This document shows, one piece after another, positions 6,840 through 13,386 of a stretch of 21,234 bases of DNA; the stretch's first letter is position 1; each line of letters starts with the position of its first letter. This DNA comes from Kiloniellales bacterium (lineage in GTDB: Bacteria > Pseudomonadota > Alphaproteobacteria > Kiloniellales > JAKSBE01), in contig JASJAL010000071.1 of assembly GCA_030067055.1 (NCBI GenBank), forward strand, positions 1 through 21,234, read 5' to 3'. A program made the position numbers and the translations under genes. Below the pieces are notes generated by a model. That model had not been told where the DNA came from. It did not search any database and saw nothing but the letters and a program-made list of their open reading frames with translations.

Positions 6840-7264
6840 GCCGAAGCAAGACCTGCACGCCGCCTCGACCGGCCGGCGCGCCGCCCGAGCCGACTGAGGC
6901 CAAGGGTCAGCGGATCTTTATCCGCGACCTGCAGCTACCCTGCCGCATCGGCGTGACCAAGTCGGAACGGCGAAACCGGCAACGCCTGGCGATCAACCTC
7001 GACCTGGAGATCGAACCGCGTCGGGTCCGTAAGGACCGGATCAGCGAGGTCGTCGACTACACCGATATCATCGCCGAGGTCCGCAGCATCGCCCTGGAAA
7101 GCGAGTTCCGTCTGCTGGAGTCCCTGGCCGAGCAGCTGGCGCAAGCCTGCTTCTTTCACCCGCGGATCGTCAGGGTCCGGGTCCGCGTCGAGAAACTGGA
7201 TCTGGTCTCCGAAGCGGCCGGGGTCGGAATCGAGATCGACAGGCGCCGACCCGCAAAGGTCTAA
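6836..7264 (+). CDS. folB: Dihydroneopterin aldolase
   Basis: 142 residues, of which the first 25 or so are a Pro-rich extension. The FolB core follows: IFIRDLQLPCRIGVTKSER with catalytic-type E44, then VVDYTDI (72-78), LLESLAEQLA, and VRVEKLDL with K120. FolB converts dihydroneopterin to 6-hydroxymethyl-dihydropterin and glycolaldehyde in cytosolic folate synthesis. The start codon overlaps the reductase stop (ATGA), which implies translational coupling. No other folate genes are in the window. Confidence 0.9.
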   Translation: MSRSKTCTPPRPAGAPPEPTEAKGQRIFIRDLQLPCRIGVTKSERRNRQRLAINLDLEIEPRRVRKDRISEVVDYTDIIAEVRSIALESEFRLLESLAEQLAQACFFHPRIVRVRVRVEKLDLVSEAAGVGIEIDRRRPAKV

Positions 7265-7280
7265 GAGCTTAGGGAAAGCT

Positions 7281-7311
7281 GGCTATGGCACCGGCGAGAT
7301 CGCCTATAGCC
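7281..7311 (+). terminator. Hairpin after folB
   Basis: GGCTATGGC (7281-7289) pairs with GCC-T-ATAGCC (7302-7311): a 9-bp stem with one bulged T and a 12-nt loop, 17 nt past the folB stop. No T run follows, so intrinsic termination is uncertain. CTATGGC can alternatively pair with GCCATAG at 7334-7340. Confidence 0.4.
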
Positions 7312-7452
7312 TGTGGTCTAGCCGAAGCGGACAGCCATAGGTCGAGAAGTTGTGCACAGCCAAAGCAGTGGCGGCCGACGGCGAACCAAAAAAGCACCGA
7401 AAAGCGTCCTGTAACAGAACGTTAAGACTTGACAGGCCTAAAGTTCATAAGA

Positions 7453-7481
7453 TTCAGAAGCTTGCTTGAAATGCTCATAAT
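7453..7481 (+). promoter_or_regulatory. uvrC: Candidate sigma-70-type promoter upstream of uvrC
   Basis: TTCAGA (7453-7458), a 17-nt spacer, then CATAAT (7476-7481), which matches 4/6 and 5/6 of the consensus boxes. It lies in the AT-rich part of the region. A perfect TTGACA also occurs at 7429-7434, but no good -10 follows at normal spacing. The transcript would carry a leader of more than 100 nt. Confidence 0.35.
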
Positions 7482-7538
7482 TTAGGCAATTCGTTGAAAG
7501 GCTTGGTTTATCTGGGAAGCGGTAGGCTGCCCAACAAC

Positions 7539-7559
7539 TTAGGCACAGTTTTATCCACA
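7539..7559 (+). promoter_or_regulatory. DnaA-box pair upstream of uvrC
   Basis: TTATCCACA (7551-7559) is a perfect DnaA box. TTAGGCACA (7539-7547), 12 bp upstream on the same strand, has one mismatch to TTATNCACA. A third, TTGTGCACA (7350-7358), also has one mismatch. AT-rich DNA lies between the outer sites. DnaA binding is inferred from the sequence match alone. Confidence 0.45.
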
Positions 7560-7742
7560 GTTTCGGTGGACGGCTGATCCAGGGGTCGCGGGAACCGCAC
7601 CACTTGGCGACACTAGGTGGGCCGGCCGGCTCCTTGCCCGGCCGTTGACGCTGCCCTTTCCGCTTGCCAGAACAGGGCCGTGGCCAGCTTGAAACCTCAG
7701 CGACGAGTAAAGGATCCCACGGCGGGCGGCAAGCGAGCCGCG

Positions 7743-9638
7743 ATGGGCCCGGAAGACGAGCCTGTCACCGAGGAACTCGGCGGCGAGGCGCAGTCCCTGG
7801 GCCGCGGGATCGAAACCATCTCAGCCGCAGTCAAGACGCTGCCGAATGGTCCCGGCGTCTACCGCATGCTCGACCGACGTGGCAAGGCGCTCTACGTCGG
7901 CAAGGCGCGCAACCTGAAGAAGCGCGTGGCCACCTACACCCAGATCAACAAGCTGCCCTACCGGCTGCAGCGCATGGTCGCCGAAACCGCCCTGCTGGAG
8001 GTCGTGACGACCCACAGCGAGGTCGAAGCCCTGCTGCTGGAGAGTAACCTGATCAAGCGGCTGATGCCGCGTTACAACGTCCTGCTGCGCGACGACAAGT
8101 CCTTCCCCTACATCCTGATCACCGGCGACAACGAGGTGCCGCAGATCACCAAGCACCGGGGCGCCCACAGCCGGCCCGGCGCCTACTTCGGGCCCTTCGC
8201 CTCGGCCGGTGCGGTCAACCGGACGATCACCGCGCTGGAGAAGGCCTTCCTGCTGCGCTCTTGCTCGGACGCCGTCTACGCGACGCGCAGCCGGCCCTGC
8301 CTGATGTACCAGATCAAGCGCTGCGCGGCGCCCTGCGTCGGCCGCATCGGGTCCGAGGACTACGGTCGGCTGGTCGCCCAGGCCAAGGACTTCCTCACCG
8401 GCCGCAGCCGCGACGTCCAGACCCGGCTCGCCGAGGAGATGCAGGAGGCCTCGGAACGCCTGGACTTCGAGAGCGCGGCGCTGATCCGCGACCGGATCCG
8501 GGCGCTGTCGCACATCCAATCGCATCAGGACATCAACGTACCCGGGATCGACGACGCCGACGTCATCGCCGCACAGCAGGAAGCGGGCCGGACCTGCGTG
8601 CAGGTCTTCTTTTTCCGGGCCGGCCGCAACTACGGCAACCGCGCCTATTTTCCGAGCCACGATCGGAAACTGGGCCTCCAGGCCGTGCTGTCGTCTTTCA
8701 TCGCCCAGTTCTACGACAACAAGCCGACACCGCCTCTGGTCCTGGTCAGCCACGCGCCGGACGACCGCGCGCTCCTGGCCGAGGCCCTGAGCCAGCGCGC
8801 GGATCGCAAGGTGAGCCTTCTGGTGCCGCAGCGCGGGGCCAAGCGGAAGCTGATCGAGCACGCCTTGAGCAACGCCCGCGACGCGCTGGGGCGGCGCTTG
8901 GCGGAAAGCGCCAGTCAGCGTCAGTTGCTGGAAAAACTGTCGGAGACCCTGGCCCTGGAGACCCTGCCGGAACGGATCGAGGTCTACGACAACAGCCACC
9001 TGGGCGGCACCAAGCCCTATGGTGCCATGATCGTCGCCGGCACCGAGGGCCTGATAAAGGCGAGCTACCGCAAGTTCCGTATCAAGGGCGCGCCGGCGCC
9101 GGGCGACGACTACGCTATGATGCGCGAGGTTCTGCGGCGGCGCTTCGAACGGGCGATGAAGGAAGATCCGGACCGCAGCGGCGAGCTCTGGCCCGATCTG
9201 GTGATCCTGGACGGCGGCCGGGGCCAGCTCAACGCCGGGCTCGAGGTCTTCGCCGACCTCGGTGTCACCGACGTTGCGATGGTCGCCGTCGCCAAGGGAC
9301 CGGAGCGCAACGCCGGTCGAGAGCGGATCTTCCTGCCCGAGCGCCAGCCGTTGCTGCTGGAACCCCGCGATCCGGTGCTGTACTTCATCCAGCGCCTGCG
9401 CGACGAGGCCCATCGCTTCGCCATCGGCAGCCATCGGGCCGGACGCGCCAAGGCGATCGGCCAGTCGCCGCTGGACGAGATCCCCGGCATCGGCGCCAAG
9501 CGCAAGAAGGCGCTGCTCCTGCATTTCGGCTCGGCCAAGGCGGTGTCCCGCGCCGGGCTGGCCGATCTGGAGGCGGTCTCCGGTATTTCCGCCGCGGTGG
9601 CACGGCGGATCCATGATTTCTTCAGGAGTTCATCCTGA
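7743..9638 (+). CDS. uvrC: UvrABC system protein C (excinuclease subunit C)
   Basis: 631 residues from the chosen ATG. It is the nuclease of nucleotide excision repair and makes both incisions after UvrAB loads UvrB at the lesion. The GIY-YIG nuclease domain begins with GVYRM (38-42) and [12 protein letters not shown] (51-62). A cysteine cluster follows ([25 protein letters not shown]), matching the four Fe-S cysteines of UvrC. Then come the UVR motif ([14 protein letters not shown]), the RNase H-like C domain ([22 protein letters not shown]) and two helix-hairpin-helix motifs ([31 protein letters not shown]). Starts at GTG 7617 or GTG 7680 are possible; 7743 gives the usual family length and has AAGCGAG upstream. 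The gene is followed 77 nt later by pgsA. Confidence 0.96.
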   Translation: MGPEDEPVTEELGGEAQSLGRGIETISAAVKTLPNGPGVYRMLDRRGKALYVGKARNLKKRVATYTQINKLPYRLQRMVAETALLEVVTTHSEVEALLLESNLIKRLMPRYNVLLRDDKSFPYILITGDNEVPQITKHRGAHSRPGAYFGPFASAGAVNRTITALEKAFLLRSCSDAVYATRSRPCLMYQIKRCAAPCVGRIGSEDYGRLVAQAKDFLTGRSRDVQTRLAEEMQEASERLDFESAALIRDRIRALSHIQSHQDINVPGIDDADVIAAQQEAGRTCVQVFFFRAGRNYGNRAYFPSHDRKLGLQAVLSSFIAQFYDNKPTPPLVLVSHAPDDRALLAEALSQRADRKVSLLVPQRGAKRKLIEHALSNARDALGRRLAESASQRQLLEKLSETLALETLPERIEVYDNSHLGGTKPYGAMIVAGTEGLIKASYRKFRIKGAPAPGDDYAMMREVLRRRFERAMKEDPDRSGELWPDLVILDGGRGQLNAGLEVFADLGVTDVAMVAVAKGPERNAGRERIFLPERQPLLLEPRDPVLYFIQRLRDEAHRFAIGSHRAGRAKAIGQSPLDEIPGIGAKRKKALLLHFGSAKAVSRAGLADLEAVSGISAAVARRIHDFFRSSS

Positions 9639-9715
9639 GGACCACGCCAAAACCCCGGATTTGTGCTAGAAAATTGGCAGCGGATGGCAAGAGAACCGAA
9701 ACTTAAGAGGAGAAA

Positions 9716-10288
9716 GTGCAGAATAAGGCCATGACCAGCCTGCCGAACATGTTGACCCTGTCGCGGATCGGCATCATTCCACTGCTGATCCTGCTGTTCT
9801 ACCTGGACCGCCCTCTGGCGTCCTGGGGCGCGCTCGCTCTGTTCGCGATCGCCGGGATCACTGACTACTTCGACGGCTACTTCGCGCGGCACCGCAAGCA
9901 GGTCTCGGCCTTCGGTCGCTTTCTCGACCCGATCGCCGACAAGCTGCTGGTCGCCGCGGTCTTGCTGATGCTGGTCGCGACGCAGCGGGTCGAGGGCTTG
10001 GTCGTGCTGCCGGCCCTGGTCATCCTCTGCCGCGAAATCCTGGTCTCGGGCCTGCGCGAGTACCTCGCCGAGATCAAGGTCTCGGTCCCGGTCAGCCGCC
10101 TCGCCAAGTGGAAGACCGGAATCCAGATGCTCGCCCTGGGCTTCCTGATCGTCGGAGCGGACGGCCCCGACGTCCTGCCGACCCAAATGATCGGCGAGTG
10201 GGGCCTCTGGATCGCTGCCGCCCTGACCCTGGTCACCGGCTACGACTACCTGCGCCACGGCCTGAAGCACATGCCGCTGGAGGACTAG
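9716..10288 (+). CDS. pgsA: CDP-diacylglycerol--glycerol-3-phosphate 3-phosphatidyltransferase
   Basis: 190 residues, an inner-membrane enzyme making phosphatidylglycerol phosphate from CDP-diacylglycerol and glycerol 3-phosphate. The CDP-alcohol phosphotransferase motif is complete: D50, D53-G54, A57-R58, G67, D71, D75. Several hydrophobic segments follow (about 15-30, 36-48, 77-100, 135-146, 160-175). The start shown is GTG at 9716. A strong AGGAG (9708-9712) is only 3 nt from it and 18 nt from the next ATG at 9731 (MTSLPNMLTL), so either start is possible. The uvrC-pgsA order is common in alphaproteobacteria. Confidence 0.95.
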   Translation: MQNKAMTSLPNMLTLSRIGIIPLLILLFYLDRPLASWGALALFAIAGITDYFDGYFARHRKQVSAFGRFLDPIADKLLVAAVLLMLVATQRVEGLVVLPALVILCREILVSGLREYLAEIKVSVPVSRLAKWKTGIQMLALGFLIVGADGPDVLPTQMIGEWGLWIAAALTLVTGYDYLRHGLKHMPLED

Positions 10289-10294
10289 ATCAAA

Positions 10295-10324
10295 CTGCGC
10301 TCAATTGGAATCAATTGAGCGCAG
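10295..10324 (+). terminator. Perfect 13-bp hairpin after pgsA
   Basis: CTGCGCTCAATTG (10295-10307) and its exact complement (10312-10324) flank a GAAT loop, starting 6 nt after the pgsA stop. It is very stable but is followed by ATTATCTG rather than a T run. It could end or protect the uvrC-pgsA transcript, or be a repeat element. Confidence 0.55.
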
Positions 10325-10351
10325 ATTATCTGATCTACCTCATACAGATAT

Positions 10352-10384
10352 AGCAGCATTGCGTTCGAATGAACGCAGGCTGCT
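10352..10384. repeat. Second hairpin element between pgsA and mobB
   Basis: The inner stem is TGCGTTC (10360-10366) with GAACGCA (10371-10377), and the loop is GAAT. The outer stem is AGCAGC (10352-10357) with GCTGCT (10379-10384), across an AT/G internal loop. It shares the GAAT loop and the TGCG/CGCA steps with the hairpin just upstream. It ends in TGCTCTAG (10381-10388), an 8-mer also found at the end of the palindrome at 5931-5978. Confidence 0.55.
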
Positions 10385-10513
10385 CTAGCGGCCCCAGCCA
10401 TGCTGCCGTTCCGGGGCTTCCGCCTATCGAGGGTCTTGGCTCGGGACGATTGACACCCGGGTCCCGCCTGGCCTTCTCTGGGGGCCGGACCGTGGTCGGT
10501 TTGGGAGTTCGGG

Positions 10514-11029
10514 ATGAAGGTCTTCGGCCTGGCGGGCTGGAGCGGCAGTGGCAAGACCACCCTGGTGGTGCGCCTGATTCCGGCGCTGGTCCGGCGTGGC
10601 CTGCGGGTCTCGACGATGAAGCACGCCCACCACAATTTCGACGTCGATAAGCCAGGCAAAGATTCCTATGAGCATCGGGCGGCGGGAGCCAGCGAAGTCC
10701 TGGTCACTTCGGGCCGGCGCTGGGCCCTGATGCATGAGCTACGCGACGCACCGGAGCCCAGCGTCGAGGAGCTGATCCACCATATGACTGCGGTCGACCT
10801 GCTGCTCATCGAAGGCTTCAAGCGCCAGACCCACGACAAGCTCGAGGTCCATCGGCCGGCCCTTGGCAAGCCCCTGCTCTGCAGCGAGGATCCGCACATC
10901 GTTGCGGTGGCCAGCGATTCACCTCTGCCCGAAGCCGGACGGCCGTTGCTCGACCTCAACGATGTCGAGGCCATCGCGGACTTCGTGGTCCGGCATTGCG
11001 GCCTGGCCCGGCCCGGCATCGGCGCCTAA
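10514..11029 (+). CDS. mobB: Molybdopterin-guanine dinucleotide biosynthesis adaptor protein MobB
   Basis: 171 residues. The P-loop GWSGSGKT is at 8-15. MKHAHHNFDVDKPGKDSYEHRAAGA and VDLLLIEGFK are typical of MobB, a GTP-binding helper of MobA in forming the guanine dinucleotide form of the molybdenum cofactor. MobA is not in the window. The gene lies 225 nt after pgsA, past two hairpins, with a perfect TTGACA at 10450-10455 but a poor -10. It may therefore have its own promoter. moeA follows 11 nt after its stop. Confidence 0.93.
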   Translation: MKVFGLAGWSGSGKTTLVVRLIPALVRRGLRVSTMKHAHHNFDVDKPGKDSYEHRAAGASEVLVTSGRRWALMHELRDAPEPSVEELIHHMTAVDLLLIEGFKRQTHDKLEVHRPALGKPLLCSEDPHIVAVASDSPLPEAGRPLLDLNDVEAIADFVVRHCGLARPGIGA

Positions 11030-11040
11030 GGGATCTCGGC

Positions 11041-12294
11041 ATGGCCCAGTTGAGTGACGACTGCTTCGCCCACGGCGGCCGCCTGATGAGCACGGCGGAA
11101 GCCTTGGCCCTGCTGGCGGAGAAAACCGCCACCGTCACCACTCCGCTCCGCCGGCCCCTGGGCGAGGCGCTGGGCTGCATCCTGGCCGAGGACATCCTGG
11201 CCGGCCACGATCTGCCACCCGCCGACAACTCCGCCGTCGACGGCTATGCGGTCTATTACGACGACCTGGAGGCCGAGGCGGAGACCCGGCTGCCGATCGC
11301 GGGCCGGATAACCGCGGGCCACCCGCCCGAAGCGCCCCTGGCCCGCGGCCGGGCCGCGCGAATCTTCACCGGGGCCCAGATGCCGCCCGGCCCCGACACC
11401 GTCATGATGCAGGAGGACTGCCGCGAGGAGGACGGCACGGTGATCATCCGCCCGGGAATCAAGCCGGGCGCGAACCGGCGGCTGCGCGGCGAGGACTTCA
11501 AGTCCGGCGATCTGGTGCTGGCCAAGGGCAGCCGCCTGCGGGCCCAGGATCTGGGCCAGGCGGCAGCGGCCGGACGCAGGGAACTCCTGGTCTACCGGCC
11601 GCTCCGAGTGGCGCTGTTCTCGACCGGAGACGAGCTGCGCGAGCCGGGCTCGGGCCTCGACCCCGGCGCCATCTACGATTCCAATCGCTTCGCCCTGCTC
11701 GGCCTGCTCAAGGGCCTGGGCTGCGAGGTCCGGGATCTCGGCATCCTCGAGGACCGGCCCGCCGTGGTCGAAGCGGCCCTGGCCGAGGCGGAGGCCGGCC
11801 ACGACCTGATCGTCACTTCTGGCGGCGTCTCCGTCGGCGAGGAGGACCACGTCAAGCGGGCGGTCGAGGCGCTCGGCCACCTGCACCTCTGGCGACTGGC
11901 GATCAAGCCCGGCCGCCCGATCGCCTTCGGCCAGGTCGGGCGGGTGCCCTTCGTCGGGCTGCCCGGCAACCCGGTGGCCGTGATGGTCACCTTCATGAAC
12001 GTGGTCCGCCCCATGATCCTGCGCCTGATGGGCGCCACCGAGGTCTCGCCCCGCCGCTTCTCGGTCCGCACCGGCTTCCACCACCGCAAGAAGAAGGACC
12101 GCCGGGAATGGCTGCGGGTGCGCCTCGAAGCCGACGGCGAGGGCGGCTGGGTGGCGCAGAAATTCCCGCGGGAGGGTGCCGGGATCCTGTCCTCCATGGT
12201 AGAATCCGACGGTTTGGTCGAACTGCCAGAAGACCTGACGGACCTGGCCCCCGGGACCAGCGTCGATTTCCTGCCCTTTAGCGAGGTGTCGTGA
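11041..12294 (+). CDS. moeA: Molybdopterin molybdotransferase MoeA
   Basis: 417 residues. MoeA inserts molybdate into adenylylated molybdopterin, the last step of basic cofactor assembly. Motifs: PPADNSAVDGYAV (59-71), FTGAQMPPGPDTV, STGDELREPG, TSGGVSVGEEDHV (from 259), KPGRPIAFG and GLPGNPVAVMVTF. The ATG at 11041 is preceded by AAGGGAT at 7-nt spacing. Its stop overlaps the moaD start (TGATG), so moaD is likely coupled to it. Confidence 0.95.
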   Translation: MAQLSDDCFAHGGRLMSTAEALALLAEKTATVTTPLRRPLGEALGCILAEDILAGHDLPPADNSAVDGYAVYYDDLEAEAETRLPIAGRITAGHPPEAPLARGRAARIFTGAQMPPGPDTVMMQEDCREEDGTVIIRPGIKPGANRRLRGEDFKSGDLVLAKGSRLRAQDLGQAAAAGRRELLVYRPLRVALFSTGDELREPGSGLDPGAIYDSNRFALLGLLKGLGCEVRDLGILEDRPAVVEAALAEAEAGHDLIVTSGGVSVGEEDHVKRAVEALGHLHLWRLAIKPGRPIAFGQVGRVPFVGLPGNPVAVMVTFMNVVRPMILRLMGATEVSPRRFSVRTGFHHRKKKDRREWLRVRLEADGEGGWVAQKFPREGAGILSSMVESDGLVELPEDLTDLAPGTSVDFLPFSEVS

Positions 12295-12545
12295 TGAAGT
12301 TGTTGTATTTCGCCTGGCTCAAGACCAGGACGGGGGTCGGCGAGGAGGAGGTCTCGCCCCCGCCCGAGGTCACAACGGTCCGCGAGCTGCTCGACTGGAT
12401 CAGGTCGCGCGGCGGCGGCTATGCCGAGGCCCTCTCGGACCTTTCGGTGATCAAGGTCGCGATTAACCAGGAATTCGCCCGGCCCGACGACCCGGTTGCG
12501 CCTGGCGACGAGGTCGCGCTGTTCCCGCCGGTGACTGGAGGCTGA
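12294..12545 (+). CDS. moaD: Molybdopterin synthase sulfur-carrier subunit MoaD
   Basis: 83 residues with the ubiquitin-like MoaD pattern (LLYFAWLKTRTG, TVRELLDWI, VAINQEF, GDEVALFPPVTGG). It ends in Gly-Gly, the tail that is adenylylated and thiocarboxylated to carry sulfur to MoaE. The start ATG overlaps the moeA stop by one base. A GTG three bases upstream is an alternative. moaE begins 4 nt after the stop. Confidence 0.95.
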   Translation: MKLLYFAWLKTRTGVGEEEVSPPPEVTTVRELLDWIRSRGGGYAEALSDLSVIKVAINQEFARPDDPVAPGDEVALFPPVTGG

Positions 12546-12549
12546 GACC

Positions 12550-13020
12550 ATGATCAGGGTCCAGCGGGAGGACTTCGACCTCGGTGCCGAGCTGGCCGCG
12601 CTCACCGCCGGCAACCCCAAGGTCGGCGGCCTGGCGGTCTTCGTCGGCCTGGTCCGCGATCTCTCCGGCGGCAGCGAGGTCGGGGCGATGACCCTGGAGC
12701 ACTATCCCGGGATGACCGAGCGAATGCTGGAAAAAATCGAGGCCGAGGCCAGGGAGCGCTGGCCCCTGGAGGCGAGCCTGGTGGTCCATCGCTACGGCCG
12801 CCTCGAACCGGGCGACCAGATCGTCCTGGTCGCGACCGCCAGCGCCCACCGGGAGGCGGCCTTCGAGGCCTGCCAGTTCCTGATCGACTGGCTGAAGACC
12901 AAGGCACCCTTCTGGAAGCTGGAGGAGACCGCCGAGGGCAGCCGTTGGGTCGAGGCCCGGGACAGCGATGACCAGGCCGCGACACGCTGGGCGACACCAA
13001 AGTCCGAGGCCGCGGAGTAG
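12550..13020 (+). CDS. moaE: Molybdopterin synthase catalytic subunit MoaE
   Basis: 156 residues. MoaE with MoaD converts cyclic pyranopterin monophosphate into molybdopterin. Family motifs: VFVGLVRD (30-37), LEHYPGMTE (49-57), HRYGRLEPGD (80-89), TASAHREAAFEACQFLIDWL (96-115), then KTKAPFWKLE. K116 and K123 have the same spacing as the catalytic lysines of Escherichia coli MoaE. It is the last gene of the run and is followed by a hairpin at 13061-13085. moaA and moaC are not in the window. Confidence 0.96.
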   Translation: MIRVQREDFDLGAELAALTAGNPKVGGLAVFVGLVRDLSGGSEVGAMTLEHYPGMTERMLEKIEAEARERWPLEASLVVHRYGRLEPGDQIVLVATASAHREAAFEACQFLIDWLKTKAPFWKLEETAEGSRWVEARDSDDQAATRWATPKSEAAE

Positions 13021-13386
13021 GGGCTCTCGCCTTTCTGACCGCCACAAAAGCGCCGCAGAACCTTGAGTCCCCACGGGATTCAAGGATTGGTAAGATCCTT
13101 CCTATAGCAATGGTGTTAACCCCAAGGTGCTCATTCGACGACGGGCACCGGCGGGCTTGGTTGGGAGGCGGACGATTGCCGCCGGACCTCGGGGGGAGGG
13201 CTCGCGCCGTTGATGGCCGCAGGATCTCCCGGATCCCGGCGGCCTTCCTTCGCCACGCGAGACGAGGACAGCGATGCCTGGCACCTCCAGGTCGAAACCC
13301 TTTCTGGCCGAGCAAGGCCGAAGCACTCCGGCTCAGCGCCACGGAGTCCGGACGCCTGTCCCTCATGCAAGGTGGGCCTGCCGGAC
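13021..13386. other. Intergenic region between moaE and the REC-GGDEF-EAL gene
   Basis: 366 bases. It contains the hairpin at 13061-13085, an overlapping smaller inverted repeat AAGGAT/ATCCTT (13082-13100) and a possible -10 TATAGC (13103-13108) with no good -35. The rest is GC-rich. The downstream frame is open from 13210, but that part shows no domain resemblance. The REC domain and a good ribosome-binding site place the start at 13387. Confidence 0.5.
13061..13085 (+). terminator. Hairpin after moaE
   Basis: CCTTGAGTCCC (13061-13071) pairs with GGGATTCAAGG (13075-13085): 11 bp with one G-T wobble and a CAC loop, 40 nt past the moaE stop. No T tract follows, so it is terminator-like rather than a classic intrinsic terminator. 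Confidence 0.5.

Larger units (their letters stand above)
7265..7742. other. Intergenic region upstream of uvrC
   Basis: 478 bases without a convincing gene if uvrC starts at 7743. They hold a terminator-like hairpin (7281-7311), an AT-rich stretch (about 7415-7515), a candidate promoter (7453-7481) and three sequences matching or nearly matching the DnaA box (7350-7358, 7539-7547, 7551-7559). Part of 7617-7742 may be coding if uvrC starts at an upstream GTG. Confidence 0.55.

Noticed and set aside
7265..7616. Chromosomal replication origin
   Set aside because: Only one perfect and two imperfect DnaA boxes are present, with no origin-linked genes nearby. It is kept only as a DnaA-box-like cluster, not annotated as an origin.
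7821..9614. Minus-strand open frame of 597 codons opposite uvrC
   Set aside because: It lies wholly inside uvrC, whose motifs are intact throughout. It is a GC-rich antisense shadow with no family resemblance.
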